64,000 bases of DNA. Origin: Pseudoalteromonas luteoviolacea H33-S. GTDB taxonomy: Bacteria > Pseudomonadota > Gammaproteobacteria > Enterobacterales > Alteromonadaceae. Shown here piece after piece: positions 8,761 to 18,963 of this stretch (position 1 is its first letter; each line of letters starts with the position of its first letter). Made by a program: the position numbers and the translations under genes. The stretch lies in the NCBI RefSeq assembly GCF_001625695.1, contig NZ_AUXY01000035.1, forward strand, positions 124,001-188,000, in the 5' to 3' direction. Under the pieces are notes generated by a model, which saw only the letters and a list, made by a program, of their open reading frames with translations, was not told where the DNA came from and made no database searches.

Positions 8761-9768
8761 TTATTCTGACTTTTGCTCTCGGCCTAATAGTGCCATGGCA
8801 GCTTCTTTTACATCTTTTTGCTCATAGAGCACTTGGTAGATTTGCTCTGTGATCGGCATTTCAATACCACTGCGTTTAGCCAGTAAAAAAACTTCTTTGG
8901 TATTGCGATAACCTTCAACGACTTGACCAATGCTGCTCATTGCATCATCAACGCATTTTCCTTGCCCAAGTGCCAAACCAAAGCGCCTATTTCTAGACTG
9001 GTTGTCGGTACAAGTAAGGATTAAATCGCCTAGTCCTGCCATACCCATAAAAGTTTCCGTCTTCGCGCCAAGCGCACAGCCTAAACGGCATAACTCAGCC
9101 AAGCCTCGCGTGATCAGCATGGTCCGCGTGTTGGCACCAAAGCCAAAGCCATCTGACATGCCAGCGCCTATGGCAATCACATTCTTCACTGCACCACCGA
9201 GCTGAATACCGATAAAATCATCGTTACTGTACACTCTGAACGAGCGGCTACAATGTAGTAAGCGCGCAAGCTCAGTGCGAAGCCCTTCGTCTCTTGCTGA
9301 AACAGAAATAGCCGTTGGTAAGCCTGCAGCCATCTCTTTTGCAAAAGTAGGCCCTGATAAAACTGCTAAAGGTACTTCTTCACCAAGTACTTCTTTGGCC
9401 ACTTCCTCTAAAAGCCTGCCCGTATCTGGCTCTAAGCCCTTAGTGGCCCACGCAACCTGAGCTCCACTTTGAAGATAAGGTTGGATTTGCTTAAGAGTTT
9501 GGGCAAATGCATGGCTTGGCACCACAACCAAGACAATTTTGCTTGCTTGAACCGCACGCGCCAAGTCAGTCTCTAACGTCAGCGACGCTGGAAACTCAAT
9601 ATCGGGAAGGTAGCGCCTGTTTTGACGCTCAGCAGCCAATTGTTCAATATCAGCTTGTGTGCGTCCCCATAAAGTTACTCGGTGACCGTTTCGAGCAAAA
9701 CAAATAGCAAGGGCGGTGCCATAAGACCCCGCCCCTAATACGGTCACAGCAGACTGTGATGTATTCAT
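8761..9768 (-). CDS. gpsA: Glycerol-3-phosphate dehydrogenase [NAD(P)+]
   Basis: Reduces dihydroxyacetone phosphate to sn-glycerol 3-phosphate for phospholipid synthesis in the cytoplasm. 335 residues, the usual length. The N-terminal Rossmann motif [18 protein letters not shown], the [15 protein letters not shown] segment and the catalytic-domain block [19 protein letters not shown] with [14 protein letters not shown] are all present. It starts three bases after the secB stop, last in the conserved minus-strand order yibN, grxC, secB, gpsA also seen in E. coli, so probably one transcript. Confidence 0.97.
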   Translation of the reverse strand: MNTSQSAVTVLGAGSYGTALAICFARNGHRVTLWGRTQADIEQLAAERQNRRYLPDIEFPASLTLETDLARAVQASKIVLVVVPSHAFAQTLKQIQPYLQSGAQVAWATKGLEPDTGRLLEEVAKEVLGEEVPLAVLSGPTFAKEMAAGLPTAISVSARDEGLRTELARLLHCSRSFRVYSNDDFIGIQLGGAVKNVIAIGAGMSDGFGFGANTRTMLITRGLAELCRLGCALGAKTETFMGMAGLGDLILTCTDNQSRNRRFGLALGQGKCVDDAMSSIGQVVEGYRNTKEVFLLAKRSGIEMPITEQIYQVLYEQKDVKEAAMALLGREQKSE

Positions 9769-9771
9769 AGA

Positions 9772-10254
9772 TTATGCGTCAGCTGTTTGCTCTTGCGCTG
9801 CACGTTGTTGCATGTACTGAGCAAATAGTGCATCGAAGTTAACTGGTGCAAGGTTAAGCTGTGGGAAAGTACCACGGTTAACTAAGCTTGCAACTGCTTC
9901 ACGAGCGTAAGGGAAAAGGATGTTAGGGCAGAAAGCACCAAGCATATGAGCAAGCTGTAGCTCTTCTAATTCGCCTACAGAGAAAATACCCGCTTGTTGA
10001 ATTTCACATAGGAATGCTGTTTCTTCGCCAATCGTCGCAGTCACTGTTAATGCAAGAACAACTTCAAATACGCCTTCGTCTAGCTTAGCTGAACGCGTGT
10101 CCATATCTAGCTTAACTTCAGGTGTCCACTCTTTTTGGAAAATAGCAGGAGAATTTGGCGTTTCAAAAGATACATCTTTAGTATAGATGCGCTGAATGTT
10201 GAATTGTGGGCCTTCTTGTTGTTCTGCTGCCGCGTTTTGATTTTGTTCAGTCAT
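9772..10254 (-). CDS. secB: Protein-export chaperone SecB
   Basis: Tetrameric cytoplasmic chaperone that holds preproteins unfolded and delivers them to SecA. 160 residues against 155 in E. coli. Family signatures visible: [19 protein letters not shown] near the N-terminus, [36 protein letters not shown] in the middle and [15 protein letters not shown] near the C-terminus. Start ATG 10254 has AGGA seven bases upstream. Sits between grxC and gpsA in the standard order. Confidence 0.97.
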   Translation of the reverse strand: MTEQNQNAAAEQQEGPQFNIQRIYTKDVSFETPNSPAIFQKEWTPEVKLDMDTRSAKLDEGVFEVVLALTVTATIGEETAFLCEIQQAGIFSVGELEELQLAHMLGAFCPNILFPYAREAVASLVNRGTFPQLNLAPVNFDALFAQYMQQRAAQEQTADA

Positions 10255-10330
10255 TATTATTCCTATAAATTTTTGTTAAACAGCACTTAATGAATACTTT
10301 AAGTGCTGGAAATTTTTTAATTTCGCTCGA

Positions 10331-10588
10331 CTAAGCCAATAGCTGGGTTAGTTTACCTTGAGCTTCAAGTGCCATCATATCATCACAGCCACCAATGTGC
10401 TGCTCATTGATAAAAATTTGTGGCACGGTATATCCGCCATTGGCTTTTTCGATCATCTCATCACGAAGTTCAGGCTGTACAGCAATATCATACTCTGTAT
10501 ATGTGACGCCTTTGCTATCTAATAGTGCCTTCGCACGATGACAAAACGGACAATAATCTTTGGTGTAGATAACTACATTGTTACTCAT
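10331..10588 (-). CDS. grxC: Glutaredoxin 3
   Basis: An 85-residue dithiol glutaredoxin that reduces disulfides and glutathione mixed disulfides. The redox site is CPFC (residues about 11-14, YTKDYCPFCHRAK); the glutathione-binding TVPQIFI and GGCDD motifs are present. I start at ATG 10588, seven bases after GGAG; a longer in-frame reading begins at 10633 but would overlap the rhodanese gene. It follows that gene by 13 bases and precedes secB. Confidence 0.95.
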   Translation of the reverse strand: MSNNVVIYTKDYCPFCHRAKALLDSKGVTYTEYDIAVQPELRDEMIEKANGGYTVPQIFINEQHIGGCDDMMALEAQGKLTQLLA

Positions 10589-10601
10589 TTGTTCACTCCA
10601 A

Positions 10602-11033
10602 TTACTTGCCAGTTGTCGTTGGTAGTCCTGCACTTTGCCATGAGCTCATGCCGCCAGATAGCACATGTAGCTTTTCATAGCCCTGCTGCTTCATTCTCTC
10701 AGCAATGTTGTTGGCAGTCATACCTGTATTACACACAAGTATAATGGGCGTTGTTTTGTACTTTTCAAGTCCACCAAAGTCATTTTGTTTTGCTTTGTCG
10801 ACATTCATCAGCTCGGCACCCGCGATCCTGCCTGCCGTGAACTCTTTCTTGCCACGCATATCAAGCACTTGGGCATCTTCACGATTGATCAACATAGTCA
10901 ATTGCTGAGGGTTGATCTGACGAATTGATGAAAATAGGCTTTTATACCAGCTGTGTACCAACATGATTGCTAGGACGACCCAGATAATGCTTAATACAGG
11001 GTGATTGGTGAAAAAAGTTATATATTGTTCCAT
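10602..11033 (-). CDS. yibN: Membrane-anchored rhodanese-like protein (YibN-like)
   Basis: A 143-residue protein with one N-terminal transmembrane helix (about residues 12-29, PVLSIIWVVLAIMLVHSW) and a single rhodanese domain. The active-site loop begins at Cys101 in LVCNTGMTAN, so sulfur transfer is possible; as I recall it, E. coli YibN lacks a cysteine at this place. First gene of the yibN-grxC-secB-gpsA cluster. I start at ATG 11033; the in-frame GTG at 11045 has no ribosome binding site. The cellular role in the family is not established. Confidence 0.85.
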   Translation of the reverse strand: MEQYITFFTNHPVLSIIWVVLAIMLVHSWYKSLFSSIRQINPQQLTMLINREDAQVLDMRGKKEFTAGRIAGAELMNVDKAKQNDFGGLEKYKTTPIILVCNTGMTANNIAERMKQQGYEKLHVLSGGMSSWQSAGLPTTTGK

Positions 11034-11321
11034 GAACCTTGCCACTTAATTAGCAGATAAAACTTACAGTGCAGCGAGTATACGTTTTTACGTCTCTTGG
11101 TACAAACCTATTGTCATACACTCTAAGGAAGGTATCTTTAAATTCTATTTTTAAGCCTCTGATAACAAACATCCACAATCGCTCTTCACAGCAGGCTTTA
11201 TATGAAAGGTGTTACCATAAGATTAATCAATCTTGAACATAAATCACCAGCTTAGGGCTGAATTTTCGAGCTAAACAAGGTATTCTATGCGCCATCTATC
11301 GTGCATTTTTCAGGAGCCCAA

Positions 11322-12866
11322 ATGACTACGAAGAAAAAACCACTGGTACTTATCATATTAGATGGCTGGGGATATAGAGAAGAAACACAAAGCAATGCAA
11401 TCCTCGCGGCTAATACACCTGTTCTTGATTCGCTTTGGCAATCTCAGCCAAAAACGCTAATTTCAGGGTCTGGTCTAGATGTCGGTTTGCCTGACGGCCA
11501 AATGGGTAACTCTGAAGTAGGTCATGTCAACCTGGGTGCAGGAAGAATCGTATATCAAGATTTTACTCGTATCACCAAAGCCATTGATGATGGCGAATTT
11601 GCCCATAATCCAACCTTAGTAAAAAGCATTGATGATGCAGTTGCGCAGGGTAAAGCGGTGCACTTAATGGGTCTACTGAGTCCAGGTGGTGTTCACAGTC
11701 ATGAAGACCACATTGTTGCCAGTATTGAGCTTGCCGCACAACGCGGTGCCAAAGACATTTATTTCCACGCGTTTTTAGATGGTCGTGATACACCACCACG
11801 CAGCGCAAAAGCATCTATCGAGCGTATTGAAGCGCTTTTTGCTCGCCTTGGTACTGGCCGCTTAGCATCAATTGTCGGTCGCTACTACGCGATGGATCGT
11901 GATAATCGCTGGGAACGTGTCGAACAAGCATACAACCTTATGGTGTCTGGTGAGGCGGAATATACGTTTACAGACGGTGTTGAGGCATTAGAAGCTGCAT
12001 ATCAACGCGATGAAAATGATGAGTTTGTCAAAGCAACAAGCATCACGCCAGAAGGCCTGCAAGCAGCTCAGATCCATGACGGTGATGCAATTCTATTTTT
12101 AAACTTCAGGGCAGACCGCGCAAGACAAATGACACGTGCATTTGTCGATGCAGATTTTGCTGGCTTTGAGAAGAAAAAAGCCCCAGCACTTAGCAGCTTT
12201 GTCATGATGACGGAATACGCAGCTGACATCGACGCCCCTATCGCATTTGCCCCTGAGAAGCTAAACAATGTACTGGGCGAATGGCTTGCAAAACACAACA
12301 AAACACAGCTTCGTATTTCAGAAACAGAAAAGTACGCACACGTTACATTCTTCTTCAGTGGCGGCCGTGAAGACTTATTTGAAGGTGAAAAGCGCGAACT
12401 CATCCCGTCACCGCAAGTAGCAACATACGACTTACAGCCTGAAATGAACTCAGAAATGCTGACAGATAAACTTATCGAAGCCATTCAAGGCGGTGAGTAT
12501 GATGCCATTATCTGTAACTATCCAAATGGCGATATGGTCGGTCACTCTGGTGTATTTGACGCCGCAGTTCAAGCATGTGAAGCAGTCGATAACTGTATTG
12601 GTCGTGTTGTTGAAGCACTGAAAGAGCATGGTGGCGAAGCACTTATCACAGCTGACCATGGTAATGCTGAGCAAATGCAAGATCCAAACACAGGACAGGC
12701 ACACACAGCACATACTAGCGAGCCGGTGCCATTTATATATGTTGGTCGTGATGCCGAGCCACAAGTCAATAAGACACTGAGCGATGTAGCACCAACCATG
12801 CTGCACCTGATGGGTCTAGAGCAACCAGCAGAGATGACTGGTTCGCCAATTATGCGCTTAAAATAA
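11322..12866 (+). CDS. gpmI: Phosphoglycerate mutase, 2,3-bisphosphoglycerate-independent
   Basis: Interconverts 3- and 2-phosphoglycerate in glycolysis using Mn2+ and a phosphoserine intermediate. 514 residues, standard length. The metal site LDGWG (residues 13-18), catalytic Ser64 in [24 protein letters not shown] and the C-terminal metal motifs [12 protein letters not shown] and ITADHGNAE are intact. The ATG at 11322 has GGAG five bases before it. It is divergent from the yibN cluster across a 290-base promoter gap and is followed two bases later by envC, matching the E. coli arrangement. Confidence 0.98.
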   Translation: MTTKKKPLVLIILDGWGYREETQSNAILAANTPVLDSLWQSQPKTLISGSGLDVGLPDGQMGNSEVGHVNLGAGRIVYQDFTRITKAIDDGEFAHNPTLVKSIDDAVAQGKAVHLMGLLSPGGVHSHEDHIVASIELAAQRGAKDIYFHAFLDGRDTPPRSAKASIERIEALFARLGTGRLASIVGRYYAMDRDNRWERVEQAYNLMVSGEAEYTFTDGVEALEAAYQRDENDEFVKATSITPEGLQAAQIHDGDAILFLNFRADRARQMTRAFVDADFAGFEKKKAPALSSFVMMTEYAADIDAPIAFAPEKLNNVLGEWLAKHNKTQLRISETEKYAHVTFFFSGGREDLFEGEKRELIPSPQVATYDLQPEMNSEMLTDKLIEAIQGGEYDAIICNYPNGDMVGHSGVFDAAVQACEAVDNCIGRVVEALKEHGGEALITADHGNAEQMQDPNTGQAHTAHTSEPVPFIYVGRDAEPQVNKTLSDVAPTMLHLMGLEQPAEMTGSPIMRLK

Positions 12867-12868
12867 GT

Positions 12869-14014
12869 ATGGTAAGAGGTAAACTCGCCAGCTTAGTTTT
12901 GGTGATTTCATTGTTCTCGGCGCATGCCGAGGCCAATGAATCACAAACCAAAGCAGATTTGGCTGCGGTTCAGGCTGAATTAAAAAAGAGTCAGGCTGCT
13001 TACAAAGAACAACAAGCGTCTTTTAGTGCACTCAAACAGCGCTTGCAGTCCTTTGAACTTGAAATTGCTAGAAGTGCAAAAGCGTTGACGCTGACACAAC
13101 AAGGTATAAGCGAAAACAAACAACAGCAGTATGCTCTCGAGCAAGAAGGCGCGCAGCTGAATCGCCGCAAGCACAAGTTACAAAAGCTGCTTGCTGCGCA
13201 ACTAAAAAGTGCCTATGTCACTGGCAGCCATGACTATTCAAAAATGCTGCTCAACCAACAAAAAACCGCAGCACTTGAGCGCACAATTAGCTACTACGAC
13301 TACTTTAACAAAGCACGGATCAATCAGTTAGAAGACCTAAAAATGGTCTTTGTCGAGCTTGAAGAAAACCAGCAAGCGCTAGTCAGATCTCAGCAACAAC
13401 TCATTGCACTCCTTGAGCAACAGCAGATCAGGCAAAGTGATTTACAACTTGCGCAAAAACAGCGTCAAACACACTTAGGCAAGCTAAATAATAAACTGCT
13501 TAAAACACAATCAGCCATTGCTTATTTAGAAGAAAATGAAACCACCTTAAAAACCACCTTAGAAGCCCTCGCGGAAGTACAAGCGCCTTCAGAAGAGGTG
13601 TTTATTGCCAAATTAGACGGTCTGCAACGGCTAAAGGGAAAATTGGCATGGCCACTAAAAGGCAAAATCAAAAAGCGGTTTGGCCAACGTAAACACGTCG
13701 GTATGAATTGGAAAGGCGTTATGATTGCCGGTAAAACAGGCACTGAAGTCAACAGCGTTGCGCCCGGCCATGTGGTTTATGCGGATTGGCTAAATGGTTT
13801 TGGTTGGGTCATTGTCCTTGACCATGGTAAAGGGTTTATGAGCTTATATGGGCACGCACAAACCCTTTTAAAAGATGTTGGCGACCATGTAAACCCGGGG
13901 GATGCCATCGCATTAGTGGGACAAAGCGGCGGACAACAAAATCCTGGGCTATACTTCGAAATACGGCATAAAGGAAGCGCTGTGAATCCAGTTAAATGGT
14001 GCAGATCAAGTTAA
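12869..14014 (+). CDS. envC: Murein hydrolase activator EnvC
   Basis: Periplasmic activator of the septal amidases AmiA/AmiB during cell separation. The 381-residue protein has a signal peptide (about 1-22), a long glutamine-rich coiled coil (about 25-245) and a C-terminal LytM/M23 domain (about 275-378). The LytM domain is degenerate as in known EnvC: the metal ligands are missing (GMNWKG in place of the first His motif; LYFEIRH in place of HxH), while SLYGHAQ remains. It therefore activates rather than cuts. It starts two bases after gpmI, implying co-transcription and possible translational coupling. Confidence 0.93.
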   Translation: MVRGKLASLVLVISLFSAHAEANESQTKADLAAVQAELKKSQAAYKEQQASFSALKQRLQSFELEIARSAKALTLTQQGISENKQQQYALEQEGAQLNRRKHKLQKLLAAQLKSAYVTGSHDYSKMLLNQQKTAALERTISYYDYFNKARINQLEDLKMVFVELEENQQALVRSQQQLIALLEQQQIRQSDLQLAQKQRQTHLGKLNNKLLKTQSAIAYLEENETTLKTTLEALAEVQAPSEEVFIAKLDGLQRLKGKLAWPLKGKIKKRFGQRKHVGMNWKGVMIAGKTGTEVNSVAPGHVVYADWLNGFGWVIVLDHGKGFMSLYGHAQTLLKDVGDHVNPGDAIALVGQSGGQQNPGLYFEIRHKGSAVNPVKWCRSS

Positions 14015-14052
14015 ATGAATAACCTATGCTGCCCCGTCACTAGGAGCAGCAT

Positions 14053-15276
14053 ATGAAATACATTGTCTCAATTTCCCCGCCCGATAACCTAAAACGCGCG
14101 CACATCTACCTATGCGCATTATTTTTTACCTTATTATTTTCCTCCGTGCAGGCAAAGCAAATTAGCCATGCACACATGGAAGAAATTCTTTATCACATCC
14201 AAACATATTATGTTGAAGAAGTGCCTACTTCTCATATAAAGCAACATAACTTCAACGAATTATTTGAGCAGTTAGACCCGTACTCCAAGTATCTAAATGA
14301 ACACGAATTAGAAACTTTGTTCAGTGCCACCAATGGCCGTTATACGGGGATTGGCATTGAAGTCGAAGAAGTGGAAAATCGAATTGTCATTGTCGATACA
14401 TTACCAGGCTCTCCTGCTGAGCAAGCGGGTATTGAAGGGGGAGATAAGTTGGTTGCCGTCAATACACATGACGTCACAAATAAAAGCATCTCAGAGGTCT
14501 CCAAGCTGTTAAGAGAAGCCAAACTGTCTATTATTCACATCACCGTTGAGCGAGAGGAAGCACACGTCACACTGGCACTGAGACGTCAAGAAATCACGCT
14601 TGAAAGCGTCACCAGTAAGCTGCTCAAAGGGGATATAGGCTACATTTCTATCTCCTCGTTTAATAACCATAGCTATCATGACGTAGCTAGACACATCAAT
14701 ATGCTGTTTGCACACAGTGGTCTCTCTTTAAAGGGCTTGGTTATCGATCTGAGAGACAACCCAGGAGGAACACTCAATAGTGCTGTTGCGATTTCGGATT
14801 TATTTTTACAAAGCGGTGTCATTGTCACCACCAAAGGCCGTTTTTTTGATGCTAATCAGAAGTTTTATGCGGTTCAAGGCGACATTTTAAATGGCGCACC
14901 TATCTTGGTTTTGATCAACAAGCAATCGGCCTCAGCTGCTGAGATTTTAGCTGGCGCACTGCAAGATAATAAGCGCGCACTGATCCTCGGACAAGGCTCA
15001 TTTGGCAAAGGTTCTGTGCAGTCATTGATCCCGATAGGCAACGGTACAAGCGCACTAAAATTAACCACAGCTCGCTATTATACGCCTTCAGGGCAATCTA
15101 TTGAGGGCACAGGGATAAAGCCGGATGTTGAATATAGTAAAAACGCCCTATCGAGCCTCAATAAAACAGCTATAATGAGCAACGACAAAGCGAATAAAGA
15201 CTTATTTACTCGCCTTGAAAAACACTGGCATGCTGCACGTCAACTAGTGGTAAAACAGCAACCTACAGTAAATTAA
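14053..15276 (+). CDS. S41-family carboxy-terminal processing protease
   Basis: A 407-residue exported serine protease. Signal peptide or anchor (about residues 18-35), PDZ domain (about 85-165; GIGIEVEEVENRIVIVDTLPGSPAEQAGI), then the S41 catalytic core. The Ser/Lys dyad is visible in KQSASAAEILAGAL and GSFGKGSVQ. Such proteases trim periplasmic proteins and cell-wall hydrolases. It sits 38 bases after envC and before the YibQ-like deacetylase, the usual gammaproteobacterial order. Shorter than E. coli Prc, so CtpA-like. Confidence 0.92.
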   Translation: MKYIVSISPPDNLKRAHIYLCALFFTLLFSSVQAKQISHAHMEEILYHIQTYYVEEVPTSHIKQHNFNELFEQLDPYSKYLNEHELETLFSATNGRYTGIGIEVEEVENRIVIVDTLPGSPAEQAGIEGGDKLVAVNTHDVTNKSISEVSKLLREAKLSIIHITVEREEAHVTLALRRQEITLESVTSKLLKGDIGYISISSFNNHSYHDVARHINMLFAHSGLSLKGLVIDLRDNPGGTLNSAVAISDLFLQSGVIVTTKGRFFDANQKFYAVQGDILNGAPILVLINKQSASAAEILAGALQDNKRALILGQGSFGKGSVQSLIPIGNGTSALKLTTARYYTPSGQSIEGTGIKPDVEYSKNALSSLNKTAIMSNDKANKDLFTRLEKHWHAARQLVVKQQPTVN

Positions 15277-15286
15277 AGATAATAAT

Positions 15287-15350
15287 GACGCTTTTATCAG
15301 TATAAAAATCGTGCTAGTTTAGGTGATAAGAGCGTCGTTAAAGAAACGAC
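15287..15350 (+). other. Stem-loop pair between the S41 protease and YibQ-like gene
   Basis: GACGCTTTTATCA (15287-15299) pairs with TGATAAGAGCGTC (15324-15336) with one G-U type mismatch and a 24-base loop. A second small hairpin, GTCGTT with AACGAC (15334-15350), follows and shares bases with it, so the two are mutually exclusive in part. There is no T-run. It sits 35 bases before the GTG start of the next gene, which has no clear ribosome binding site. Confidence 0.4.
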
Positions 15351-15385
15351 CAAAATAAAACATAACAAAAACTGTGATTTAACTT

Positions 15386-16147
15386 GTGCGCTTAAAACAA
15401 CTTGCTGTTACAGCTTTGTGGCTGTGTGTATTTGCTTGTAATGCTAAGCAAATCGCCATTGTCATTGACGATATTGGAAATCACCAAAGAGACTTGGAGT
15501 TACTCAACTTACCAGGTCAAGTGACTTATGCCCTGCTCCCTCACACGCCATTTTCTCAACATTTTGCCTATCAAGCCGCATTAAAAAAGAAAGAGCTTAT
15601 TCTGCACATCCCAATGCAGTCTTTAGATAATAAAGCCCTGGGCCCTGGCGGTTTAACACTGGATATGCAAAAGTGGCAATTGCAAAAAACGCTGGGTCAT
15701 GCGCTCTCTAGCCTTCCCCACGTAAAAGGCGTTAACAACCACATGGGATCGGCACTGACTCAACACACAGAAGCCATGAAATGGACTATGGAAGTACTGA
15801 AAAAGCGCGATCTGTACTTTTTAGATAGCCGCACGACCCCCTATAGTCAGGCGCAGACTGCAGCTAATCTCTACGGCGTTGATAATGTGGCAAGGCACGT
15901 ATTTTTAGACAATGAACTTGATCATGCACAATTAAAGATACAACTTAATCAACTTAAGACCATCGCGACAGAACAAGGATATGCAATAGGCATTGCCCAC
16001 CCTTACCCACAGACACATCAGTTTTTAAATCGCGCACTACAAGATTTGCAAATTCAAGGGTTCGAACTGGTCCCCTTATCAACACTCGTTGAAAATAAAT
16101 CTATTCGGCTGGCAGCACTGCAAAAATCAAATAACTTAACCCCATAG
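15386..16147 (+). CDS. Divergent polysaccharide deacetylase family protein (YibQ-like)
   Basis: A 253-residue exported protein of the divergent polysaccharide deacetylase family. After a signal peptide (about 1-20, ending NA) comes IAIVIDDIGNHQRD, the Asp-Asp metal-site segment, followed by LHIPMQSLD and NNHMGSALTQ with the His-containing motif. The family is thought to act on envelope polysaccharide; activity of this member is unproven. The start is GTG 15386, preceded by no obvious Shine-Dalgarno. Last gene of the gpmI-envC-protease-yibQ series. Confidence 0.87.
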   Translation: MRLKQLAVTALWLCVFACNAKQIAIVIDDIGNHQRDLELLNLPGQVTYALLPHTPFSQHFAYQAALKKKELILHIPMQSLDNKALGPGGLTLDMQKWQLQKTLGHALSSLPHVKGVNNHMGSALTQHTEAMKWTMEVLKKRDLYFLDSRTTPYSQAQTAANLYGVDNVARHVFLDNELDHAQLKIQLNQLKTIATEQGYAIGIAHPYPQTHQFLNRALQDLQIQGFELVPLSTLVENKSIRLAALQKSNNLTP

Positions 16148-16245
16148 CTCCATTGATATGATGAGCACTTTCTTGATCTAAACGCAGGAAAACAACGCTA
16201 TTATCAGTTATACCTAAAAGTAAGCTTTACTGATAGGAAAAAACT

Positions 16246-16665
16246 ATGCTGCACACTGTTGAACAATTAATGACGCCAGATCCATTAGCAGTAAAATCTT
16301 CGCACACCCTGCATGACGCACACAATTTAATGCGAGAAAAGAATATTCGACATATTCCGGTCATTGATGACGACGGTCACTTAGTGGGTATGTTGACGCA
16401 AAAGATCATGATTGCCAAAGTCATGAACATTTTATCGACCTACGGCAACCTAGCGCTAGAACGAAAAGAAAAGCAAGAAAAGGTCAGTGAAGTAATGGCG
16501 AAAGATTTTGTCAGTGTAACCCCCAAACAAAGCCTGCATGAGGTCGTGACCTATTTCGTCGAAAATCGCCATGGCTGTATGCCTGTGGTTGATGAAAACA
16601 AAAAGCTACTGGGAATTTTAACCTCTTCTGACTTTGTCCGCCTTGCCGCAGCCCTGCTCTCTTAA
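16246..16665 (+). CDS. Tandem CBS-domain protein
   Basis: 139 residues made of two CBS domains (about 1-62 and 78-139). The first has VEQLMTPDPLAVKSSHTLHDA and RHIPVIDDDGHLVGMLT; the second VSEVMAKDFVSVTPKQSLHEV and GCMPVVDENKKLLGILTSSDF. Stand-alone CBS pairs bind adenine nucleotides and usually modulate partner proteins. No partner domain or operon mate is present here; it is a single gene convergent with pepB. Confidence 0.9.
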   Translation: MLHTVEQLMTPDPLAVKSSHTLHDAHNLMREKNIRHIPVIDDDGHLVGMLTQKIMIAKVMNILSTYGNLALERKEKQEKVSEVMAKDFVSVTPKQSLHEVVTYFVENRHGCMPVVDENKKLLGILTSSDFVRLAAALLS

Positions 16666-16678
16666 TCACAAACCAAGT

Positions 16679-16706
16679 AAAAAAGCCTCTATTTAGAGGC
16701 TTTTAA
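16679..16706. terminator. Bidirectional terminator, CBS gene / pepB
   Basis: AAAAGCCTCT (16681-16690), loop ATTT, AGAGGCTTTT (16695-16704): a perfect ten-base stem with A and T flanks between two convergent genes. Confidence 0.9.
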
Positions 16707-16713
16707 CAGAACT

Positions 16714-18009
16714 TTAAGCTTTTGCAATCAAGGTACGTGCGACAGTTCGCATACCCATAGTCGTTGCGCCAGATGCCCACTGTGCACCGGCATTGTTTTG
16801 GAAGCTTGCCGCAAGGTCAATGTGAACCCAACCTTGGCCTTCATTCGGCACAAAACGTGATAAGAAACCAGCAGCATTAGACGCGCCGCCGTAACCACCG
16901 CCTTTTTGTGCACGGCTGTTTGCAGTATCAGCATACGCCGAAGGGCAATTATTTTGGTGCCACTTTTCTAACGGCAGTGGCCATGCAGCCTCAAATTCTT
17001 CACTAGCAAATTGCTGCACTTCACCAACCAACTCTTTGTCTAGGCCAAACAGCGCATTGTACTCTTGACCAACAGCCATTAGCGCCGCACCGGTGAGTGT
17101 TGCCGCATCAATGATCAATGGCGCCCCCGTTTCACCAGCAGCCATTAGGCCATCAGCAAGTACTAAACGACCTTCCGCATCTGTGTTCACAATCTCAACT
17201 GTTGTGCCATTTTTATACGTTAAGATGTCACCTAGCTTATATGCATGACCTGAGATCAAGTTTTCAGCGCAGCACAAGAACAACTTAATACGCTTATCGA
17301 TACCACGCTCGATTGCCAACGCAAGGCCCGCAGTCACTGTCGCTGCGCCACCCATGTCACACTTCATCGTCAACATGCCTTCGCTTGGCTTGATTGAGTA
17401 ACCGCCTGAATCGAATGTAATACCTTTACCCACAAGCGCCGCGCTCACAGGCGCATCTTCATCACCCGTTGGGTTAAAGTCTAATTCAAGTAGCACTGGT
17501 GCGCGCTCGCTACCGCGACCTACTTCATGAATACCAATCCATTGATGCTCTAGTAGTGCATCACCTTTAATGATTTGATAACTGACATGCTCAGGTGCCA
17601 AAGATTGAATAAATTCAGCGGCTTTACCTGCAAGGCTCTCAGGATAAATGTCTTCCGCAGTGCCATTGATCATTTGGCGCATCCAAGTCGCCGCTTGCTT
17701 AAGTGCTTGTAACTCTTTTAAATCTGACTGTGCATTTTCAGCAAAAGTAACTGGGTCAAGCTGTTTTGGGCTCACAAAGCCCTGATAAAATGCCCACTGA
17801 GACTCAGTGCACCATGCCTCACCACTTAACGCTACCGCAGGGATCCCCTGTTGTGCTAGGCTACGAGCCGCTTTTTGAATATGCTTTAGTGTTTCTTGCT
17901 CAGCTAAATGAATAATTGCACCCTGCTCGTCAAATGACAGTGATGCATTATTGCCCCAATGTGTTGCAGGCGCTTGTTCACTTAAGCGAACAATAAATTT
18001 ATCAGACAT
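16714..18009 (-). CDS. pepB: Peptidase B (M17 leucyl aminopeptidase family)
   Basis: Cytoplasmic broad-specificity aminopeptidase with two metal ions. The 431-residue protein aligns along its length with E. coli PepB. Metal and catalytic motifs: KGITFDSGGYSIKPS, MKCDMGGAATV and the M17 signature NTDAEGRLVLADGL. I choose ATG 18009 (MSDKFIVRLS); a GTG at 18021 is in frame but has no suitable ribosome binding site, and the shorter start fits the family N-terminus. Single gene, divergent from sfsA. Confidence 0.94.
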   Translation of the reverse strand: MSDKFIVRLSEQAPATHWGNNASLSFDEQGAIIHLAEQETLKHIQKAARSLAQQGIPAVALSGEAWCTESQWAFYQGFVSPKQLDPVTFAENAQSDLKELQALKQAATWMRQMINGTAEDIYPESLAGKAAEFIQSLAPEHVSYQIIKGDALLEHQWIGIHEVGRGSERAPVLLELDFNPTGDEDAPVSAALVGKGITFDSGGYSIKPSEGMLTMKCDMGGAATVTAGLALAIERGIDKRIKLFLCCAENLISGHAYKLGDILTYKNGTTVEIVNTDAEGRLVLADGLMAAGETGAPLIIDAATLTGAALMAVGQEYNALFGLDKELVGEVQQFASEEFEAAWPLPLEKWHQNNCPSAYADTANSRAQKGGGYGGASNAAGFLSRFVPNEGQGWVHIDLAASFQNNAGAQWASGATTMGMRTVARTLIAKA

Positions 18010-18091
18010 ATAGATTTTCACTCTTACGCTTGTTGTTGCTTGTCAGTGTACACTAGCAGCCCCATAGCCCCAAAACGAATGCGACTAAACA

Positions 18092-18799
18092 ATGAAATTT
18101 TCATCTCAACTCCAAAGTGCCACGCTGCTCAAGCGTTATAAACGGTTTTTGGTCGACCTACGTACCAATGACAATGAAGAGTTCACAGTGCACTGTGCAA
18201 ACACAGGTAAAATGACAGGATGTGCGGATAGTGGCTTCAAAGCCTATTACTCCACTAGCGATAACAAAAAGCGCAAATATGCGCATTCATTGGAATTAAC
18301 TGAAAATAATCAGGGTCATCTGATCTGCGTCAACACTGGGGTCGCAAACAAGGTAGCTTATGAAGCAATAGAAGAAAATCGTATTGAAGAACTTGCTGGC
18401 TATGATGAGATCAAAAGTGAAATAAAGTATGGCCATGAGAATAGTCGCATCGATATTTTGCTCTCAAGCGATGACAAACCAGATTGCTACGTCGAAGTTA
18501 AATCTGTGACCTTGTTAGAACAAGGTCAAGGTTACTTCCCTGATGCGCAAACAGTTCGCGGACAAAAGCACCTTAGAGAGTTGATCCATATAAAAAAACA
18601 AGGCCAGCGTGCCGTGCTATTATTTATAGTTATGCACGATGGGATCGAATCTGTTCAAGCGGCGGCGCATATAGATAAAAAATATGCCCAATTATTGGCA
18701 GAAGCGAGAGGCGAAGGGGTTGAAATATATGCATATAAAGCACAAATCACCCCGACTGAGGTAAAAGTAATTAAGCAAGTATCTGTACTCAATACTTGA
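18092..18799 (+). CDS. sfsA: SfsA-family protein (sugar fermentation stimulation protein homologue)
   Basis: 235 residues, normal for SfsA. Recognisable segments are [12 protein letters not shown] near the N-terminus, the [11 protein letters not shown] and [12 protein letters not shown] motifs and the nuclease-like core [26 protein letters not shown], then [16 protein letters not shown]. The family was named for sugar-fermentation phenotypes, but the fold suggests nucleic-acid binding or nuclease activity; function unsettled. It precedes dksA by 164 bases in the same order as E. coli. Confidence 0.93.
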   Translation: MKFSSQLQSATLLKRYKRFLVDLRTNDNEEFTVHCANTGKMTGCADSGFKAYYSTSDNKKRKYAHSLELTENNQGHLICVNTGVANKVAYEAIEENRIEELAGYDEIKSEIKYGHENSRIDILLSSDDKPDCYVEVKSVTLLEQGQGYFPDAQTVRGQKHLRELIHIKKQGQRAVLLFIVMHDGIESVQAAAHIDKKYAQLLAEARGEGVEIYAYKAQITPTEVKVIKQVSVLNT

Positions 18800-18963
18800 A
18801 AAAAAAATCTTTACCCACATATATCAGCCGTTAAAAACATCACCCCAAGGGCTTGTTTACGAACAGAGGCTATGCAAAAAGTGTTTGCTAAGGGTTGAAG
18901 ATTTTGCTATTTATAGCCGCCGGCGTTAGCTGGGGTTGTTTATTAAGGATTTAGGAGAATGCT

